A stretch of 8,982 bases of DNA from Phycisphaerae bacterium (GTDB lineage: Bacteria > Planctomycetota > Phycisphaerae > Phycisphaerales > SM1A02): contig NZFT01000008.1 of NCBI GenBank assembly GCA_002690755.1, positions 20,342-29,323 on the forward strand, in the 5' to 3' direction. Numbering within the stretch: the stretch's first letter is position 1; each line of letters starts with the position of its first letter. Below the pieces are notes generated by a model. That model did no database searches and was not told the DNA's origin. It saw only the letters and a program-made list of their open reading frames with translations. Below are positions 1-5,658 of this stretch, in pieces. A program made the translations under genes and the position numbers.

Positions 1-308
1 CTCGCGGCGAAGCGGGCGAGTCGAGGCGACGCGAACATCACCAGGGCCAGCATGATCTCGACGCCGATCATCGACCGGAGCGAGAAACCCAGCCACCAGT
101 TGAGGTCGGTGATCTCGAAGAGTCGGGCCGAGTCCCGCACCACCAGCAGCACCGGCTCGGGCAGAAGCTTGGGATTCAACGTGTAGAGCTTGACGCTCGC
201 GCCGGCGACCACCCAGAGCGGGACCAGGATGCGGACCAGCAGGGTCCCGATGATCGAGCCACGGGCGGGCGTGGAGGATGAAGTCGGCATCGTGGTCTCG
301 GTCTGCAT
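1..308 (-). CDS. Small integral membrane protein, N-terminal part (possibly DoxX/MauE-like), cut by window edge
   Basis: This minus-strand frame starts at ATG 308 and stays open to base 3, giving about 102 residues; the C-terminus lies outside the window. A second in-frame ATG at 290 is an alternative start. After a Ser/Thr/Pro-rich N-terminus there is a hydrophobic segment at about residues 19-38 (IIGTLLVRILVPLWVVAGAS), then a short loop with K-LYTLNPKLLPEP, then a second hydrophobic segment near residues 73-92 starting WWLGF. A first helix followed by a Lys/Pro loop resembles DoxX/MauE-type membrane proteins, but no diagnostic residue is visible, so the family is an inference. It begins 27 bp after the gmhA stop codon on the same strand, so the two are probably co-transcribed. 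No clear ribosome binding site precedes either start. Confidence 0.6.
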   Translation of the reverse strand, partial: MQTETTMPTSSSTPARGSIIGTLLVRILVPLWVVAGASVKLYTLNPKLLPEPVLLVVRDSARLFEITDLNWWLGFSLRSMIGVEIMLALVMFASPRLARFAA

Positions 309-335
309 GAGGGCGTGAGGCTCGCGGTCGTTGGA

Positions 336-929
336 TCAGGCGTTCGGATCGGTTTCGAACTGTTCGCAGCAGGCGTGCATCAGAAACTGATGGACCTCCT
401 GGATGGCGGCGGAGTCGCGGCCTTCGACCACCACCGAAACGTCGCAGAGGGCGCGGGCTTCGCCACCGTCTCCACCGAGGAAGCCGATGGTGGTCGCGTT
501 CCGGGCCCGGGCCGCCTCGAGCGCCGCGAGCAGGTTGGGGCTGCGGCCGGAGGTCGAGAAGATCACGAGGGCGTCGAGGTCGGTGGCCATCGCCTCGACC
601 TGCCGGGCGAAGATCGCCTCGAAGCCGAAATCGTTGGCGATGCAGGTCAGGGCGGTCGGATCCGCGTTGAGGCACATGCTCCGGATCGGGGGTCGGTCGC
701 CCCGGTAGCGGCCGATCAATTCTTCGGCGAGATGCAGGGCCTCGGCGGCCGAGCCACCGTTTCCGCAGGTCAGGATGGTGCCGCCGCGTCGAACCGTCGC
801 CTCGATCGCCTGAAGGAGGCGGACGACCGAGTCCGGGTCCGCGTCGATGCTGGCGAGGGCCGCGTCGAGTCGAACACGTCGTTCGGCGAGCAGGGTCCGG
901 ATCCGGGCCTCGATGTCGGTGGCTGGCAT
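336..929 (-). CDS. gmhA: Sedoheptulose-7-phosphate isomerase (phosphoheptose isomerase, GmhA/LpcA type)
   Basis: This 197-residue SIS-domain protein is close to the usual GmhA length of about 192. GmhA converts sedoheptulose 7-phosphate to D-glycero-D-manno-heptose 7-phosphate in the cytosol, the first step of ADP-heptose synthesis for lipopolysaccharide core or other glycans. Visible landmarks are the phosphate-binding CGNGGS (55-60), AEELIGRY (68-75), CIANDFGFEAIFARQVEA (96-113), STSGRSPN (125-132) and IQEVHQFLMH (176-185). From memory of the E. coli protein, catalytic Glu65 and His180 correspond to E70 and H185 here, and both are present. The start is placed at ATG 929 because the family N-terminus begins there; the frame stays open to 1088, but that extension is Arg-rich and not family-like. 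Other heptose genes (hldE, gmhB, hldD) are not in the window. A probable membrane protein gene follows 27 bp downstream. Confidence 0.93.
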   Translation of the reverse strand: MPATDIEARIRTLLAERRVRLDAALASIDADPDSVVRLLQAIEATVRRGGTILTCGNGGSAAEALHLAEELIGRYRGDRPPIRSMCLNADPTALTCIANDFGFEAIFARQVEAMATDLDALVIFSTSGRSPNLLAALEAARARNATTIGFLGGDGGEARALCDVSVVVEGRDSAAIQEVHQFLMHACCEQFETDPNA

Positions 930-1072
930 GCGTGAATGGTAGGGTCTCGACGCCACGGAGGGGGTTTTCCGGAGACGGAGGGGCTTTCCCAACGCGGTGC
1001 GTCCGGACCATGGTCCGCGACGAAGTCCAATCGCCGGCCGTCGGCCGCCATGAATCACGCGAGGGAGCCCCC
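930..1072. promoter_or_regulatory. Divergent intergenic region with direct repeat and 14-bp palindrome
   Basis: This 143-bp spacer separates the start codons of gmhA (minus) and the epimerase gene (plus), so it should hold both promoters. No good -35/-10 pair is recognisable. Two features stand out. One is an imperfect direct repeat, acggagggggttttcc at 955-970 and acggaggggctttcc at 975-989, whose copies start 20 bp apart, about two helical turns. The other is a perfect palindrome, cggaccatggtccg, at 1004-1017. Both are plausible protein-binding sites; the regulator is unknown. Confidence 0.4.
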
Positions 1073-2506
1073 GTGCCCGACCAACCACGAATCGAACACG
1101 GCACCGATGCCGGTGACCGGACCTTCCGGTGCGAGTCCGAGATGCCGGTCTCGAAGACCGAGGTCGCGGACTGGCACTTCCGGGCGGGGGCGCTCGATCG
1201 CCTGCTGCCGCCGTGGCAGGACGTCCGGGTCATCGAGGATTCCGGCCCGCTTCGTCCCGGCGTCGAGACGGTGCTCTCGGTTCCGATCGCCCCGTTCGTC
1301 CGGAAGCGATGGCGGGCCCGGATCGAGGAGGCGGTTCCCGGGGAGCGGTTCATCGACGTGCAGGTGTCGGGGCCGTTCGGGGCCTGGCACCACCGTCACG
1401 AGTTCCTCGAGATCGAGGGTGACGCGTCGTCCAGCCGGCTGCGGGATTCGATCGCCTACCGAATGCCGATGGGGCCGCTGGGCGGCCTCGGGGCGGGCGT
1501 GGTGCGCCGCGACCTCGCAAAGATGTTCGAGTACCGCCACTACCGGACCGCGGCCGACCTGCGTCGGCACGCGGATGCCGGTGACGTCGCGCCGCAGACC
1601 GTGGTGATCACCGGGGCGAGCGGCCTGATCGGCACCCAGCTCACCGCCTTCCTCCGGACCGGTGGCCACGTGGTTCGCCACCTCGTGCGCCGCACGCCGG
1701 ATGCGAGCGCGGGCGAGTACCGCTGGGATCCCGCCCGTGGCGAAATCGACGCGTCGGCCTTCGACGGCGCGGACGCGGTGGTGCACCTCGCGGGTGCGGG
1801 CATCGCGGATCGCCGCTGGACCCCGGAACGCATGAAGGTCATCCGCGATTCGCGGGTCGACGGGACGCGGTTGATCGCCGAGACCCTCGCGGCGATGACC
1901 ACGCCGCCCTCGGTGTTCGTCTCGGCGAGCGCGGTCGGTTTCTACGGGAACCGGTCGGAGCGGGTCGACGAGTCGGCCGCCGCGGGCGAAGGATTTCTCT
2001 CCGACGTCTCCGTCGCGTGGGAGGACGCCGCCGACGCCGCCCGCGCCGCGGGCATTCGCGTGGTGCACCCCCGCATCGGCGTGGTGCTCACCCCGAAGGG
2101 CGGGGCGCTCGAGAAGATGATTCCCCCCTTCAAGCTGGGGGCGGGTGGTCCGCTCGGTTCCGGCCGGCAGGGCCTGAGCTGGATCGGGATCGACGACCTC
2201 CTCGGAGTGCTGCACCGCGTGATGATCGACGACCGCTACGTGGGACCGGTGAACGCCACCGCGCCCGAACCGGTCGACCAGCGGACGTTCGCGAAGGCGC
2301 TCGGCCGGGTGCTGCGGCGTCCCGCGATCGCGCCGATGCCCGGGTTCGCCGCGAAGATCCTCTTCGGCCGCATGGCGGGACCGCTTCTGCTGGAGGGCGT
2401 GGAGGCGACGCCGACGGTCCTGGCCGATCACGGCTTCCGATTCGAGACCCCGGACCTCGAGTCGTGTCTTCGACTCCTGCTCGATGGGACGCCGCCGGCC
2501 GGTTGA
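1073..2506 (+). CDS. SRPBCC domain fused to TIGR01777-family NAD(P)-dependent epimerase/oxidoreductase
   Basis: This 477-residue two-domain protein starts at GTG 1073, chosen because GAGGGAG at 1061-1067 is a good ribosome binding site 5 bp upstream and the START-like domain begins soon after. The frame is open further upstream to 932, but that extension is low-complexity. Residues about 15-165 resemble an SRPBCC/ligand-binding fold (PVSKTEVADWHF, PFGAWHHRHEF, MPMGPLG near the end). Residues about 175-472 are a YfcH/TIGR01777 short-chain-dehydrogenase-like domain: nucleotide-binding TGASGLIG (180-187), VVHLAGAGIADRRW (236-249), SASAVGFYG (284-292), RIGVVLTPKGGALEKM (334-349), LSWIGIDDL (368-376), GPVNATAP (391-398) and the C-terminal EATPTVLADHGFRF (444-457). 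The family's substrates are generally unknown. It is transcribed divergently from gmhA and converges on the transporter gene. Confidence 0.9.
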   Translation: MPDQPRIEHGTDAGDRTFRCESEMPVSKTEVADWHFRAGALDRLLPPWQDVRVIEDSGPLRPGVETVLSVPIAPFVRKRWRARIEEAVPGERFIDVQVSGPFGAWHHRHEFLEIEGDASSSRLRDSIAYRMPMGPLGGLGAGVVRRDLAKMFEYRHYRTAADLRRHADAGDVAPQTVVITGASGLIGTQLTAFLRTGGHVVRHLVRRTPDASAGEYRWDPARGEIDASAFDGADAVVHLAGAGIADRRWTPERMKVIRDSRVDGTRLIAETLAAMTTPPSVFVSASAVGFYGNRSERVDESAAAGEGFLSDVSVAWEDAADAARAAGIRVVHPRIGVVLTPKGGALEKMIPPFKLGAGGPLGSGRQGLSWIGIDDLLGVLHRVMIDDRYVGPVNATAPEPVDQRTFAKALGRVLRRPAIAPMPGFAAKILFGRMAGPLLLEGVEATPTVLADHGFRFETPDLESCLRLLLDGTPPAG

Positions 2507-2519
2507 GATCGCGGACGGT

Positions 2520-3740
2520 TCAATCGCCGCGGCGTTCGACGCGTCTTCCCCGAAGATACGGCCGAAGGGCCGGCCAGAGCGTCGCCGCGGGGAGCACCAG
2601 GCTGGCCGCGATGACCGCGGTCACGCCGCCCACCGTCACGCCCACCAGCGCCGCGGCGGGACCGACGCCGTATCCGACGCCGATGAGTCCTTCGTGGGTG
2701 CTCGCGGCGTCGACGTCCGCGTCACCGACCCGCATCACGTAGTACATCGCGGCGTAGTAGACGACCGCCTGTCCGAGACCGAAGGTGATCAGGGCGATCA
2801 CGATCGCGGTGATGTTCGGCGCGGCGACGACCGCGACGTAACCGCCGACCAGCAGCCCGCCGCCGAGCAGCGTCGCGTCCCATCGGCCATGCCACCACGA
2901 CCAGCGCCGCAGGATCGCGATGCCGGCGACGCGGGCGAACATCCAGGTCGCGGCGAGCGGGGTCTGCCACCAGAGCGAGGCGCCGAGGTCGTCCAGCAGG
3001 TACGGCATGAGCGGGCTCAACGCGCCGATGAGGGCATAGGACAGCGGCAACAGGGCGCGGTTGCTCGCGAGGAGGTCGACGTAGCGGGGCGGTGCGACGT
3101 GGTCGACGTGATGGACCTCGGGTCGGGCGACCCGGGCCGGTACGCCGGCGAACAGCACCACGATGCAGGCGAGGTTGATCGGGCCGAGGCTCGCGATCGC
3201 CCAGGTCGCGTGGCCGGCCGCGAGCAGCGGGGCCATCGAGACCAGGGCGAGCCCGAGGGCGGACATCCAGATCGTGTTCCACCAGCCGATGGCGTTCCGC
3301 ATCGCCGCCGGTTCGCGTCCGGCGGACACGTACGCCTCGATCACCGGCCAGAAGAAGGCGGCGAGGAAGGACATCGCGCCCGAGACCGCGAACAGCATGA
3401 CCGGCGACTTCGAGACGAGGATCAGCGGACAGATCCCGACCTGCAGGAGGAACACCGCGGCGACCACGGTCCGGGGCGTGACGCGGTGGGCGATGCGACG
3501 AAGGATCGGCGCGCTCGCGAAGGCGGAGACCGCGTAGACCCCGCCGTTCGAGATCGCGAGCAGCAGGTTCCAGGTCTCGTCGAAGCCGTAGGCATCGCGG
3601 GCGACGAAGCCGAGCCCGTTCCACAGGACCGCGGTGCCGAAGGTCGCGAGGAACGACAGCAGAAGCAACGGCCCCAGCGGCGCCGGACCAGCCGCCGGAC
3701 GGGAAACGGGGTGTCGGTCGTGTTCGAGGGACGAGGGCAT
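2520..3740 (-). CDS. Major facilitator superfamily (MFS) transporter, substrate unknown
   Basis: This 406-residue inner-membrane protein has about 12 hydrophobic segments in two halves, separated by a polar loop at about 202-225 (PEVHHVDHVAPPRY), the typical MFS layout and length. Segments include 23-46, 61-80, 91-110, 113-138, 155-172, 180-200, 229-249, 256-278, 289-307, 310-334, 350-372 and 374-394 (approximate). RRIAHRVTPRT (81-91) sits in the loop between helices 2 and 3, where MFS proteins carry a basic motif A. WPVIEAYVSAG (131-141) and IGWWNTIW (151-158) match a pattern I associate with uncharacterised planctomycete MFS proteins. A His-Glu pair (H349-E350) just before helix 11 could be substrate- or proton-related. 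ATG 3740 is preceded only by a weak G-rich site. The stop lies 13 bp from that of the convergent epimerase gene, and no terminator is visible between them. Confidence 0.88.
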   Translation of the reverse strand: MPSSLEHDRHPVSRPAAGPAPLGPLLLLSFLATFGTAVLWNGLGFVARDAYGFDETWNLLLAISNGGVYAVSAFASAPILRRIAHRVTPRTVVAAVFLLQVGICPLILVSKSPVMLFAVSGAMSFLAAFFWPVIEAYVSAGREPAAMRNAIGWWNTIWMSALGLALVSMAPLLAAGHATWAIASLGPINLACIVVLFAGVPARVARPEVHHVDHVAPPRYVDLLASNRALLPLSYALIGALSPLMPYLLDDLGASLWWQTPLAATWMFARVAGIAILRRWSWWHGRWDATLLGGGLLVGGYVAVVAAPNITAIVIALITFGLGQAVVYYAAMYYVMRVGDADVDAASTHEGLIGVGYGVGPAAALVGVTVGGVTAVIAASLVLPAATLWPALRPYLRGRRVERRGD

Positions 3741-3789
3741 CGCCCCGGATGATCGCAGGTTCCACGTCGCCCGTCCGCAGGGCCGCCGG

Positions 3790-3795
3790 TACCAT
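3790..3795 (+). promoter_or_regulatory. Possible -10 box for tRNA-Val
   Basis: TACCAT matches 4 of 6 bases of the TATAAT consensus and ends 9 bp before the first base of the tRNA, which would give a very short leader. No convincing -35 box is seen 16-18 bp upstream; TTCCAC at 3760-3765 is 24 bp away, too far for a standard sigma-70 spacing. Confidence 0.22.
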
Positions 3796-3804
3796 CTCGC
3801 TGCC

Positions 3805-3878
3805 GGGCGTTTAGCTCAGTTGGCTAGAGCGTCCCCTTTACACGGGGAAGGTCGCTGGTTCGAGTCCAGTATCGCCCA
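3805..3878 (+). tRNA. tRNA-Val (anticodon UAC)
   Basis: The 74-nt cloverleaf folds as acceptor GGGCGTT/ATCGCCC, D stem GCTC/GAGC with loop AGTTGGCTA, anticodon stem TCCCC/GGGGA with loop TTTACAC (anticodon TAC, reading GUN valine codons), variable loop AGGTC, and T arm GCTGG-TTCGAGT-CCAGT (first pair G-U). The discriminator is A3878. No CCA is encoded (CTT follows), so CCA must be added enzymatically. One oddity is a U-U mismatch at position 6/67 of the acceptor stem, where T7-A66 and G5-C68 pair normally. It stands alone, in the divergent spacer after the transporter start. Confidence 0.95.
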
Positions 3879-3888
3879 CTTGTCACAC

Positions 3889-3913
3889 CGGTCTCGCCGG
3901 CCTGCGGAGACCG
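3889..3913 (+). terminator. Terminator-like hairpin after tRNA-Val
   Basis: CGGTCTC (3889-3895) pairs perfectly with GAGACCG (3907-3913) across an 11-nt loop that itself contains gccggc. It begins 10 bp after the tRNA end. The tail (ttcggaagttc) has no real T tract, so it may act as a 3' processing or factor-dependent end rather than a strong intrinsic terminator. Confidence 0.4.
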
Positions 3914-4025
3914 TTCGGAAGTTCAGGGCTAGCGAGGACCTCCCTCGCATTCCGTGGTCAGAAGTGCCTGGGCAAGGTTCTGCGGACGGGCAACCGCGCG
4001 AATCACTCAAACCACCGATCCGCTG

Positions 4026-4050
4026 GATGGAGGAGATGGAGGAGATGGAG
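4026..4050 (+). repeat. Short tandem repeat, 9-bp unit, about 2.8 copies
   Basis: The unit gatggagga is repeated at 4026, 4035 and (partial) 4044. It lies in the roughly 290-bp gap between tRNA-Val and the GIY-YIG gene, where no coding frame is convincing. It abuts the hairpin at 4051-4066. Confidence 0.75.
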
Positions 4051-4066
4051 GTGCATTCTGATGCAC
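4051..4066. repeat. Perfect 6-bp inverted repeat with 4-nt loop
   Basis: GTGCAT (4051-4056) and ATGCAC (4061-4066) flank TCTG. It immediately follows the 9-bp tandem repeat. No T tract follows, so it is not a standard terminator; operator or RNA hairpin roles are both possible. A second, interrupted inverted repeat follows at 4084-4112 (GTCGT...GAATC-ttc-GATTC...ACGAC). Confidence 0.5.
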
Positions 4067-4194
4067 GCTCCAACGATCGCGAGGTCGTGGAACGAATCTT
4101 CGATTCAACGACCCACCGTCGGAGGCCGAGATCGAGATCTGGTTCGGTTCGCTAGATTGTCCGGGTGGAAATCGAACCGCTAGCCGAGGGTGTG

Positions 4195-5022
4195 ATGCAC
4201 GTCGTCTACGCCGACGTCGACGAGGAAGGTCGCGTGCGGTACGTCGGCAAGGGCACGCGTCAGCGCTACCACGATCCCGAGCGTTCGTACTGGGGTCGAA
4301 CCGCCTGGCGTCCGAGTCGAAGGATCATCCTGTTTGAAGCGGGATCCGACGAGGCGGTCCGGGTGCTCGAGTCGGTGGCGATCAAGCAGCATCTCGAGGC
4401 CGGTGCGGATCTTCTCAACGCCCGCCGCCCCTCCATTCCGGATCTCGCGGCGGCCGCGGAGGCGCGCCGGCGGGCGGACCAGATCCGCATTCGACGAGCG
4501 AAGGAGAAGCGGAAAGCGAAAAGGCGTGCCCAGGCTCGACGGCTTGCGGAAGAAGCGGCGCAAGCAAGGCTCGAGGAACAGCAGTTTGCGGAGATGGCTC
4601 GTCAACTCGACGAGGAGAACCGACGGAGACTCGAGGAGGCCGCGGAAGAGAAGCAACGGCGAAACGAGGAGGCCGCGGCGACGATGGAGCGGCTTCAAAG
4701 GCTCTGGGATCGCCGGGACGCCGGCCTGGAGGCGGATGCCGGTCGTGGACTCACGGAAAACGCCTGGTGCTGGCGAAACCCGTTTCGGAAGATCGAAGCC
4801 GCGCATCTCCGTGCGGTCGGGTGGGAGACCAGAATCGAGTACCGCCAGGCGAGAACCTTCTGGGGGCAGCGCCGTGGATTCCGGACCGCGCCGACCCGGA
4901 CTCAGCTTGCGATGGCGGAGTCGATCGCGATGCTGAAGACGCTTCCGGGCCTGACGGCGGTCACAACTGCTGGCTTCCTGTTCGTGATCATCCTTGTGAT
5001 GTGGTGGCGAGGCATCATCTGA
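4195..5022 (+). CDS. GIY-YIG nuclease-like domain with coiled coil and C-terminal membrane anchor (hypothetical)
   Basis: I number this 275-residue protein from ATG 4195, which has GAGGG at 4186-4190 just upstream. GTG 4165 is an alternative start adding 10 residues with no ribosome site. Residues 1-80 look like a GIY-YIG nuclease: VVY (3-5), YVGKG (16-20), Arg22/Arg24 after it, Glu59 in LESVAIKQHLEAG, and Asn75 in LLNAR. These match the spacing of the two Tyr motifs, catalytic Arg, metal-binding Glu and Asn of the fold. Residues about 85-170 are rich in Ala, Glu, Arg and Lys and should form a long coiled coil. A Trp-containing region follows (ENAWCWRNPF near 188-197, then RTFWGQRRGFR). The last ~20 residues (AGFLFVIILVMWWRGII) form one transmembrane helix, making it a tail-anchored protein with the nuclease domain probably in the cytosol. 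Function is unknown; membrane-linked DNA or RNA cleavage is an inference. Confidence 0.75.
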   Translation: MHVVYADVDEEGRVRYVGKGTRQRYHDPERSYWGRTAWRPSRRIILFEAGSDEAVRVLESVAIKQHLEAGADLLNARRPSIPDLAAAAEARRRADQIRIRRAKEKRKAKRRAQARRLAEEAAQARLEEQQFAEMARQLDEENRRRLEEAAEEKQRRNEEAAATMERLQRLWDRRDAGLEADAGRGLTENAWCWRNPFRKIEAAHLRAVGWETRIEYRQARTFWGQRRGFRTAPTRTQLAMAESIAMLKTLPGLTAVTTAGFLFVIILVMWWRGII

Positions 5023-5045
5023 CGTTGCCGCCTGCCGCCGTGGCC

Positions 5046-5200
5046 GGGGGTGCTCGGGGGTGATCGTGGGTGATCGTGGTTCAACGCCCCCGGTCGCGGT
5101 GGCGGAGGACCGGCCGTATCAATGAGGGGGCCGTGGTGGTGGCTTTCGGGTGGGTGGTCGTGGGGCCGGTGGAGGCTTTGAAAGAGGGCCCTGGGGGTGG
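5046..5200 (+). repeat. G-rich, strand-asymmetric stretch with 10-bp direct repeat
   Basis: This stretch follows the GIY-YIG gene. GGGTGATCGT occurs twice in tandem (5058-5067 and 5068-5077). Runs of three to five G lie on the plus strand at 5046-5050, 5056-5060, 5068-5070, 5126-5130, 5148-5150, 5152-5154 and 5162-5165, with few matching C runs. No convincing plus-strand gene is present. No four-run G-quadruplex with short loops is complete. Confidence 0.45.
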
Positions 5201-5349
5201 TCAGATGATGCAGCGAGTGAATCCTCGGAGTGGGCACGGGCGTTCGAGCGTTGCTCCTCGTGTCGCTTCAAAAGGAAACCCGCGAGACGCTCGACTTCAT
5301 CGGGCTTCAGGTTGAACCCGCCGAATTCATCAACAGATCGGACGCCGGT
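5119..5349 (-). pseudogene. Possible gene remnant: open frame without a start codon
   Basis: The minus-strand frame between the TGA at 5352-5350 and the TGA at 5121-5119 is open for 76 codons but has no ATG, GTG or TTG before its most protein-like part. It reads VDEFGGFNLKPDEVERLAGF, then LLKRHEEQR, and ends in a proline-rich tail (SKPPPAPRPPTRKPPPRPPH). The acidic/amphipathic first half looks more like protein than the frames on the other strand, which are Arg/Ser/Gly-rich. It could be a decayed gene, a gene with a non-standard start, or chance. No family is recognised. Confidence 0.25.
5301..5320. repeat. Short stem-loop
   Basis: CGGG (5301-5304) pairs with CCCG (5317-5320), and after a bulged C, TTCA (5306-5309) pairs with TGAA (5313-5316) around loop GGT. 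No T tract follows on either strand. A further inverted repeat, GGTTC (5347-5351) with GAACC (5369-5373), encloses the tight palindrome cgaaa-tc-tttcg. Confidence 0.4.
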
Positions 5350-5453
5350 TCAATGAACGAAATCTTTCGAACCTAGCCCGTCTCTCTGGTCCTGGCCATT
5401 TCGAGTGTGACCGCTTCGGCCGAGACGATCACGGTCCGTGCCGACGGGTGTGA

Positions 5454-5530
5454 CTACCCCTTTGAACAGACGCGGTCGTCGCGAACGTCGCGAGGGTGTA
5501 GGGTCTGGGTTCAAGACGAGGGATGTGGTC
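5454..5530 (+). ncRNA. Candidate structured RNA element (small RNA or 5' leader)
   Basis: The RNA is predicted by eye to fold into an extended hairpin. TTTGAAC (5461-5467) pairs with GTTCAAG (5509-5515, one G-U), continuing through AGAC (5468-5471) with GTCT (5503-5506) after a GG bulge. Inside is a hairpin TCGCGA-acg-TCGCGA (5479-5493). It lies 20-30 nt upstream of a strong intrinsic terminator on the same strand and about 130 nt upstream of the YkgJ-like gene start. It resembles no RNA family I know (not SRP RNA, tmRNA or RNase P by their consensus motifs). It may be an independent small RNA ending at the terminator or an attenuator-type leader. Confidence 0.35.
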
Positions 5531-5549
5531 TCCATGGCCCACCTGACGA

Positions 5550-5598
5550 CGAACCCCGCCACCGGCTTTCAGGCCGACGGCGGGGTTCGCTCGTTTTG
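5550..5598 (+). terminator. Strong intrinsic terminator (plus strand)
   Basis: CGAACCCCGCC (5550-5560) pairs perfectly with GGCGGGGTTCG (5579-5589), an 11-bp GC-rich stem. After an AC/AC internal loop, CGGC (5563-5566) pairs with GCCG (5573-5576) around TTTCAG. CTCGTTTTG follows, with the T run at 5594-5597. On the other strand no T run follows, so the direction is plus. No plus-strand protein gene ends just upstream, so the terminated transcript is either noncoding or the leader of the gene downstream. Confidence 0.75.
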
Positions 5599-5658
5599 TC
5601 CGGCGTGCCTCGTACGTCTGAGCGCCGGGGGCGGATTCGACTCTGGTTTCACTGCGAT

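Noticed and set aside
930..1088. N-terminal extension of gmhA
   Set aside because: The frame is open but Arg/Gly/Pro-rich, overlaps the divergent promoter region and lies before the point where GmhA proteins normally start.
1055..2431. 458-residue minus-strand frame opposite the epimerase gene
   Set aside because: Its Arg/His/Asp-rich composition is that of a shadow frame in high-GC DNA; the plus strand encodes a clear SRPBCC-TIGR01777 protein.
2484..3752. 422-residue plus-strand frame opposite the MFS gene
   Set aside because: It is extremely Arg/Asp/Gly-rich with no hydrophobic core and is the antisense shadow of a clear 12-TM transporter.
4026..4050. CRISPR array
   Set aside because: The repeats are only 9 bp, directly adjacent and without spacers; no cas-like gene is present.
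3816..4073. Minus-strand 85-residue frame ending ILDSNQRPSPCKGDALAN
   Set aside because: It is antisense to tRNA-Val. The LDSNQRPS-type peptide is a known artefact of translating the reverse strand of tRNA genes.
5046..5170. Canonical G-quadruplex
   Set aside because: No four runs of at least three G with loops of seven or fewer bases occur together; the fourth run is only GG or too far away.
3855..5600. Integration (att) site at the tRNA-Val 3' end
   Set aside because: No second copy of the tRNA 3' end (GGTTCGAGTCCAGTATCGCC) was found downstream by eye, and no integrase gene is present, so an island boundary cannot be claimed.
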